Positions 6,825 through 9,202 of a stretch of DNA of 9,202 bases are shown here, piece by piece. Within the stretch, counting starts at the first letter, position 1. Every line of letters begins with the position of its first letter. This DNA comes from an uncultured Clostridia bacterium (GTDB taxonomy: Bacteria; Bacillota; Clostridia; TANB77; CAG-508). Location: NCBI GenBank assembly GCA_934122385.1, contig CAKOWP010000040.1, forward strand, positions 1-9,202, given 5' to 3'. The notes under the pieces were generated by a model. The model worked only from the letters and a program-made list of their open reading frames with translations. It had not been told where the DNA came from and made no database searches. Both the position numbers and the translations under genes were made by a program.

Positions 6825-6944
6825 GGAGAATTGCTATGAATTCTCCAAAATCATTTAGGCTCCCGTCTTACTACAAAGTAGTAGAGGGTTAAGTTAAATA
6901 TATTTTAGCATATAATATTTAACTTGTCAAACTAAAATTTTGAC
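6825..6944 (+). repeat. Run of consecutive stem-loops after the toxin-like gene
   Basis: Four hairpins follow one another. GGAGAATT/AATTCTCC (6825-6832 with 6839-6846) is a perfect 8-bp stem. CCC-TC-TACTAC/GTAGTA-GA-GGG (6862-6888) is an 11-bp stem with two bulged bases. AAGTTAAATAT/ATATTTAACTT (6891-6901 with 6915-6925) is 11 bp and perfect. GTCAAA/TTTGAC (6926-6931 with 6939-6944) is 6 bp. None is followed by a clean T tract, so this is not a standard terminator. It could be a structured RNA, the relic of a palindromic repeat, or control for the small ORF inside it. Confidence 0.6.
6836..6892 (+). CDS. Possible 18-residue small protein with a sequestered ribosome binding site
   Basis: The ORF reads MNSPKSFRLPSYYKVVEG. 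AAAGGAG (6822-6828) lies 7 bases before its ATG, which is ideal spacing, and it begins 15 bases after the upstream toxin-like gene stops, so the two could be co-transcribed. The Shine-Dalgarno lies in the 8-bp stem formed with codons 2-4 (6839-6846), and the second hairpin lies inside the coding part. The peptide has no hydrophobic segment. I do not recognise it; it could also be the truncated N-terminus of a lost gene. Confidence 0.35.
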   Translation: MNSPKSFRLPSYYKVVEG

Positions 6945-7008
6945 ATTATTATTATATGTAAATGATCTATTTTTATTTACAAAATTTAATGTTAATTTAA
7001 TAAAAATA

Positions 7009-7017
7009 TGATAAAAT
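7009..7017 (+). promoter_or_regulatory. Extended -10 of a likely promoter for the broken response regulator
   Basis: TGaTAAAAT (7009-7017) is a good extended -10. The -35 region at 17 bases is ATGTTA (6989-6994), which is poor. Initiation near 7024 would leave an untranslated leader of about 80 bases that contains the inverted repeat at 7033-7086. The spacer from 6945 to 7008 is AT-rich and shows only a weak TGTAAAT/ATTTACA pair. Confidence 0.5.
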
Positions 7018-7032
7018 ATACCTGTAAAAACT

Positions 7033-7086
7033 TTAAAGTATAATCCGATTGTAAAAAGCTACTATATTAGCCAAGTTATACTTTAA
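7033..7086 (+). repeat. Inverted repeat in the leader of the response-regulator gene
   Basis: TTAAAGTATAA (7033-7043) and TTATACTTTAA (7076-7086) are exact reverse complements separated by 32 bases. The right arm ends about 5 bases before the AGGAG ribosome binding site (7092-7096). It could form a leader hairpin or hold paired sites for a DNA-binding dimer, possibly the regulator itself before it was broken. Confidence 0.6.
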
Positions 7087-7103
7087 GAACAGGAGAATAA
7101 GAA

Positions 7104-7670
7104 ATGAGAATATTAATAGTAGAAGACGAATTCAATCTAGCAGATGTAATATCAAGCAGACTAAAAAAAGAAAAATATGCAGTAGACATATTTTGTGATG
7201 GAGAAGAAGGGCTAGAAAGTGCATTAACAAACATATATGACTTAATAATATTAGATGTAATGTTACCAAATATGGATGGATTTGAAATACTAAGAAAAAT
7301 TAGAGAAAAAAATGTAAAGTCAAAAGTAATAATGTTAACAGCAAAAACTCAATTGGAAGACAAGTTAACAGGATTAAATCAAGGAGCAAATGACTATGTA
7401 ACAAAACCATTTCATATTGATGAACTTGTTGCAAGAGTAAATGTTCAACTAAGAAACACAGACAATGAAATTGCAAATGATTACATAGAAGCGGGAGATT
7501 TAAGACTAAACTTAAAAACAACTAACTTATTATGTACTACAACAAATGAAACAATTGATATAGTTTGTAAAGAGTTCCTATTATTAGAGTACCTTATGAG
7601 AAATCCTGGTCAAACACTTTCAAGAGAAAACATATATGAAAAAGTATGGGGATTTGAAAGTGATGCTTAG
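7104..7670 (+). pseudogene. OmpR/PhoB-type response regulator, 3'-truncated in the DNA-binding domain
   Basis: The receiver domain (1-118) is intact: acidic pocket E7/D8/E9, phosphoacceptor D51 in LIILDVMLPN, switch T79 and K101 in TKPF. The winged-helix domain starts normally (about 128-188, with EFLLLEYLMRNPGQTLSRENIYEKVWGFESDA) but stops at a TAG where family members continue into the recognition helix and wing (about 35-40 more residues to a usual length of 220-230). Without these it should not bind DNA in the normal way. No histidine kinase follows. The start is supported by AGGAG (7092-7096) 7 bases before the ATG. It is most likely a pseudogene made by deletion; a residual receiver-only role is possible. 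Confidence 0.85.
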
Positions 7671-7747
7671 AAGATAGCGATAGTTCTTATAGTAACATTG
7701 ATTTTAATGGTTATAAATTATATGTAAATGGAACTGCAATTAATTAA
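7664..7747 (+). pseudogene. 3' remnant of another, unidentified gene joined to the broken regulator
   Basis: In a different frame from the regulator, the sequence after the junction reads EDSDSSYSNIDFNGYKLY then VNGTAIN and stops at TAA (7745-7747), at the very edge of a strong terminator. This looks like the C-terminus of an extracellular or surface protein with its own terminator, but it is too short to identify. The regulator frame beyond its TAG also reads as a hydrophobic string (KIAIVLIVTLILMVINYM), which is less convincing because its stop is not linked to the terminator. Confidence 0.5.
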
Positions 7748-7799
7748 AACGACACAAGTGGGACAGTGCAAAACTGTCTCATTTTTTATGTCGTTTTTT
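7746..7799 (+). terminator. Two-tier intrinsic terminator
   Basis: The inner hairpin pairs AAGTGGGACAGT (7756-7767) with ACTGTCTCATTT (7773-7784), with two G-U pairs and a 5-base loop, and is followed by a T tract (7782-7787). Outside it AAAACGACA (7746-7754) pairs perfectly with TGTCGTTTT (7789-7797), ending in a second T tract (7794-7799). Either tier can serve as a terminator. It follows directly on the remnant reading frame, so it probably belonged to that lost gene. Confidence 0.88.
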
Positions 7800-7842
7800 G
7801 TTGAATTGAAATATTCGTGTTCCATTTGCACAAAAAAAGTGG

Positions 7843-7871
7843 TTGCCATAATTGGTAAAATATGCTATACT
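7843..7871 (+). promoter_or_regulatory. Extended -10 promoter for ftsY
   Basis: TTGCCA (7843-7848), a 17-base spacer and TATACT (7866-7871) preceded by TGc (7863-7865) give a good vegetative promoter. Initiation near 7878 leaves a leader of about 90 bases. The leader holds TTAGCAAAA twice, exactly 22 bases apart (7879-7887 and 7901-7909), with TGTTAACA between them. Confidence 0.75.
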
Positions 7872-7967
7872 AATAATGTTAGCAAAATGTTAACAGAATA
7901 TTAGCAAAACAAAAAAACAAGAAGAAACACGTAAAATCATAAGAAAAAAAGAAAGGCGGATAAATCT

Positions 7968-8873
7968 ATGGGATTTTTCGATAAATTAAAAAATGGATTA
8001 AACAAAACAAAAACATCATTTGACGACAAAATAAACAATGTATTCAAAAACTTCAGAAAAGTAGATGAAGACTTCTTAGACGAACTAGAAGAAGTACTAA
8101 TAATGTCAGACATAGGAATGGACACATCAATAAAAATAATATCAAGTTTAAGAGAAAGAATCAAAAAAGAAAAAATACAAGATGAAGAAGATGTAAAACA
8201 AGCATTAAGAGAAGAAATGCAGAAAATATTAGATGTAACAGACATCGAATTACATTTAAACACAAAACCATCAGTAATCTTAGTAGTTGGAGTAAATGGC
8301 GTTGGAAAAACAACATCAATTGGAAAAATGGCAAATAGACTAGCCAAAGATGGTAAAAAAGTTGTAGTTGCTGCGGCAGATACATTTAGAGCAGCAGCTG
8401 TTGAACAATTAGAAATATGGGCAAAAAGAGCAGGAGCAGACATCGTTAAAAGAGACGAAGGAGTAGACCCAGCATCAGTTGTATATGATGCAATTAAGAA
8501 AACAAAAGAAAATGGAGCAGATGTGCTAATAGTTGACACAGCAGGAAGACTTCATAATAAAAAATATCTAATGGATGAGTTGAATAAAATTCAAAAAGTA
8601 ATCAACAAAGAAATGCCAGATGCAGACAAAGAAGTTTTACTTGTAATTGATGGAACAACTGGACAAAATGCTATTTCACAGGTAAAAGCATTCAAACAAG
8701 AAACAGATATAACAGGAATAGTTTTAACAAAACTGGACGGAACAGCAAAAGGTGGAGTTGTTATCGGAATTGTTGAAGAAAATAAAATTCCGGTAAAATT
8801 TATTGGAGTTGGAGAACAAATTGACGATATGGAAATATTTAATTCAGAAGATTTTGTTAAGGCGATAATTTAA
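7968..8873 (+). CDS. ftsY: Signal recognition particle receptor FtsY, complete
   Basis: This SRP-family GTPase docks the SRP-ribosome complex at the membrane so that membrane proteins are inserted during translation. The 301-residue protein has a short N-terminal helix with MGFFDKLKNGLNKTK (amphipathic, membrane-contacting), a helical N domain (about 30-95), and a GTPase (NG) domain with G1 GVNGVGKTT (108-116), G2 DTFRAAA (138-144), G3 DTAGR (190-194), G4 TKLD (254-257) with GTAKGG after it, and G5 GVGEQ (280-284). There is no acidic A domain, as is usual in Gram-positive bacteria. The start is supported by AAAGGCGG (7952-7959), 8 bases upstream. The usual partner genes ffh and smc are not in view. 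The downstream membrane protein may be co-transcribed through the palindrome. Confidence 0.98.
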   Translation: MGFFDKLKNGLNKTKTSFDDKINNVFKNFRKVDEDFLDELEEVLIMSDIGMDTSIKIISSLRERIKKEKIQDEEDVKQALREEMQKILDVTDIELHLNTKPSVILVVGVNGVGKTTSIGKMANRLAKDGKKVVVAAADTFRAAAVEQLEIWAKRAGADIVKRDEGVDPASVVYDAIKKTKENGADVLIVDTAGRLHNKKYLMDELNKIQKVINKEMPDADKEVLLVIDGTTGQNAISQVKAFKQETDITGIVLTKLDGTAKGGVVIGIVEENKIPVKFIGVGEQIDDMEIFNSEDFVKAII

Positions 8874-8875
8874 AA

Positions 8876-8979
8876 TTTCAACCAATGGGGACGTTGTTAA
8901 ATTGGTTGAAATTACTGTTATTTCTATAATTAAATTTAAATTTTTTCGACCAATTTAACAACGTCCCCATTGGTTGAAA
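8876..8979. repeat. Nested 104-base palindrome between ftsY and the UPF0182-like gene
   Basis: Bases 8876-8911 pair with 8944-8979 over 36 positions with only one G-U exception (8907/8948) around a 32-base loop. Each arm is itself an interrupted palindrome: TTTCAACCAAT (8876-8886) with ATTGGTTGAAA (8901-8911) on the left, and TTTCGACCAAT (8944-8954) with ATTGGTTGAAA (8969-8979) on the right. The arm centres, GGGGACGTTGTTAA and TTAACAACGTCCCC, are reverse complements. It starts 2 bases after the ftsY stop and ends 5 bases before the next Shine-Dalgarno. No T tract follows, so it is not a standard terminator. It looks like a mobile palindromic (REP- or MITE-like) unit. Confidence 0.93.
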
Positions 8980-8999
8980 AACAGAAAAGGAGATAAAAA

Positions 9000-9202
9000 T
9001 TGGAAAAGAAAAAAAGTAAAACAAGGATGATTATTGTACTATTATTTATAGCAATATTCGCAATTGGAAGTTATGTAAGTTTAAGAGGAACATACTTACA
9101 ATACAAAGAACTAGGAGAAAATTATATACAAGCATTTGAAACAAATTTACAATGCAAATATATAATTTTCGGAATTAATTTTGTACTATTATACATAATA
9201 AT
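9000..9202 (+). CDS. UPF0182-like membrane protein, N-terminal part only
   Basis: The reading frame continues past the window end; 67 codons are visible. AAAAGGAG (8985-8992) lies 7 bases before the TTG at 9000, and this spacing favours TTG over the in-frame ATG at codon 10 (9027), which would be 34 bases from the site. A basic N-terminus (MEKKKSKTR) leads into a transmembrane helix (about 10-27), a polar stretch with LQYKELGENYIQAFETNL, and a second hydrophobic segment (about 54-67). The tyrosine-rich polar stretch with KELG between two helices recalls the start of UPF0182 proteins, large multi-helix membrane proteins of unknown function. This match is from memory and rests on few residues. 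Confidence 0.6.
   Translation, partial: MEKKKSKTRMIIVLLFIAIFAIGSYVSLRGTYLQYKELGENYIQAFETNLQCKYIIFGINFVLLYII

Noticed and set aside
7664..7747. Simple frameshift restoring the response regulator
   Set aside because: No frame after the junction gives the expected recognition helix and wing, so a single indel cannot explain the truncation.
7937..8539. 200-codon open frame on the minus strand across ftsY
   Set aside because: It lies antisense to the conserved GTPase and reads as a low-complexity serine- and leucine-rich shadow without a ribosome binding site.
8876..8979. Palindrome as the intrinsic terminator of ftsY
   Set aside because: The right arm is followed by GAAAAACAG and the next ribosome binding site, with no T tract.

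Overview
The window is AT-rich, with A-rich coding strands, AGGAGG-type ribosome binding sites, consensus sigma-A promoters (several with an extended TGn -10) and a eukaryote-like (type 2) isoleucyl-tRNA synthetase. Together these point to a low-GC Bacillota chromosome, most likely a Clostridia-class anaerobe. No species can be named from the sequence. It reads as ordinary chromosome carrying two housekeeping genes (ileS and ftsY), with a mosaic of orphan genes, a solitary toxin-like gene, a broken regulator and palindromic repeats between them.

Layout from left to right. ileS (25-3201) ends at a bidirectional terminator (3211-3254) that it shares with a convergent orphan gene on the minus strand (3287-3976), whose protein carries five glycine-rich pentads. 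That orphan and a CmpB/DUF1113-type membrane protein (4209-4769) diverge from a 232-base spacer with a clear promoter for each. A strong promoter (4872-4900), an orphan Shine-Dalgarno and a short leader precede an unrecognised soluble protein (5000-5731). A second bidirectional terminator (5762-5799) separates it from a convergent tRNA-Thr(CGT) (5803-5878, minus).

Upstream of the tRNA lies a repeat-rich spacer with GTTGTCAA motifs in direct and inverted order. A PemK/MazF-fold protein with a charged helical insertion follows (6125-6820) and has no visible antitoxin. An 18-codon ORF comes directly after it with a perfectly spaced Shine-Dalgarno that is buried in a hairpin, within a run of stem-loops (6825-6944).

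A response-regulator gene (7104-7670) has lost the end of its DNA-binding domain. It is joined to what looks like the last two dozen codons and the terminator of another gene, so a deletion or rearrangement probably removed the intervening DNA, including any histidine kinase. ftsY (7968-8873) has its own promoter. A nested 104-base palindrome (8876-8979) fills nearly all of the gap to a TTG-started membrane protein (from 9000, cut by the window end) that resembles the UPF0182 family.

The genes do not form one pathway. IleRS and tRNA-Thr serve translation. FtsY serves co-translational membrane targeting and may share a transcript with the downstream membrane protein. The places that best repay a second look are the nested palindrome, the regulator junction, the toxin-like gene with its hidden small ORF, and a sharp third-position shift at the 3' end of ileS. 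I found no CRISPR array, rRNA, complete insertion sequence or obvious new multi-gene system.
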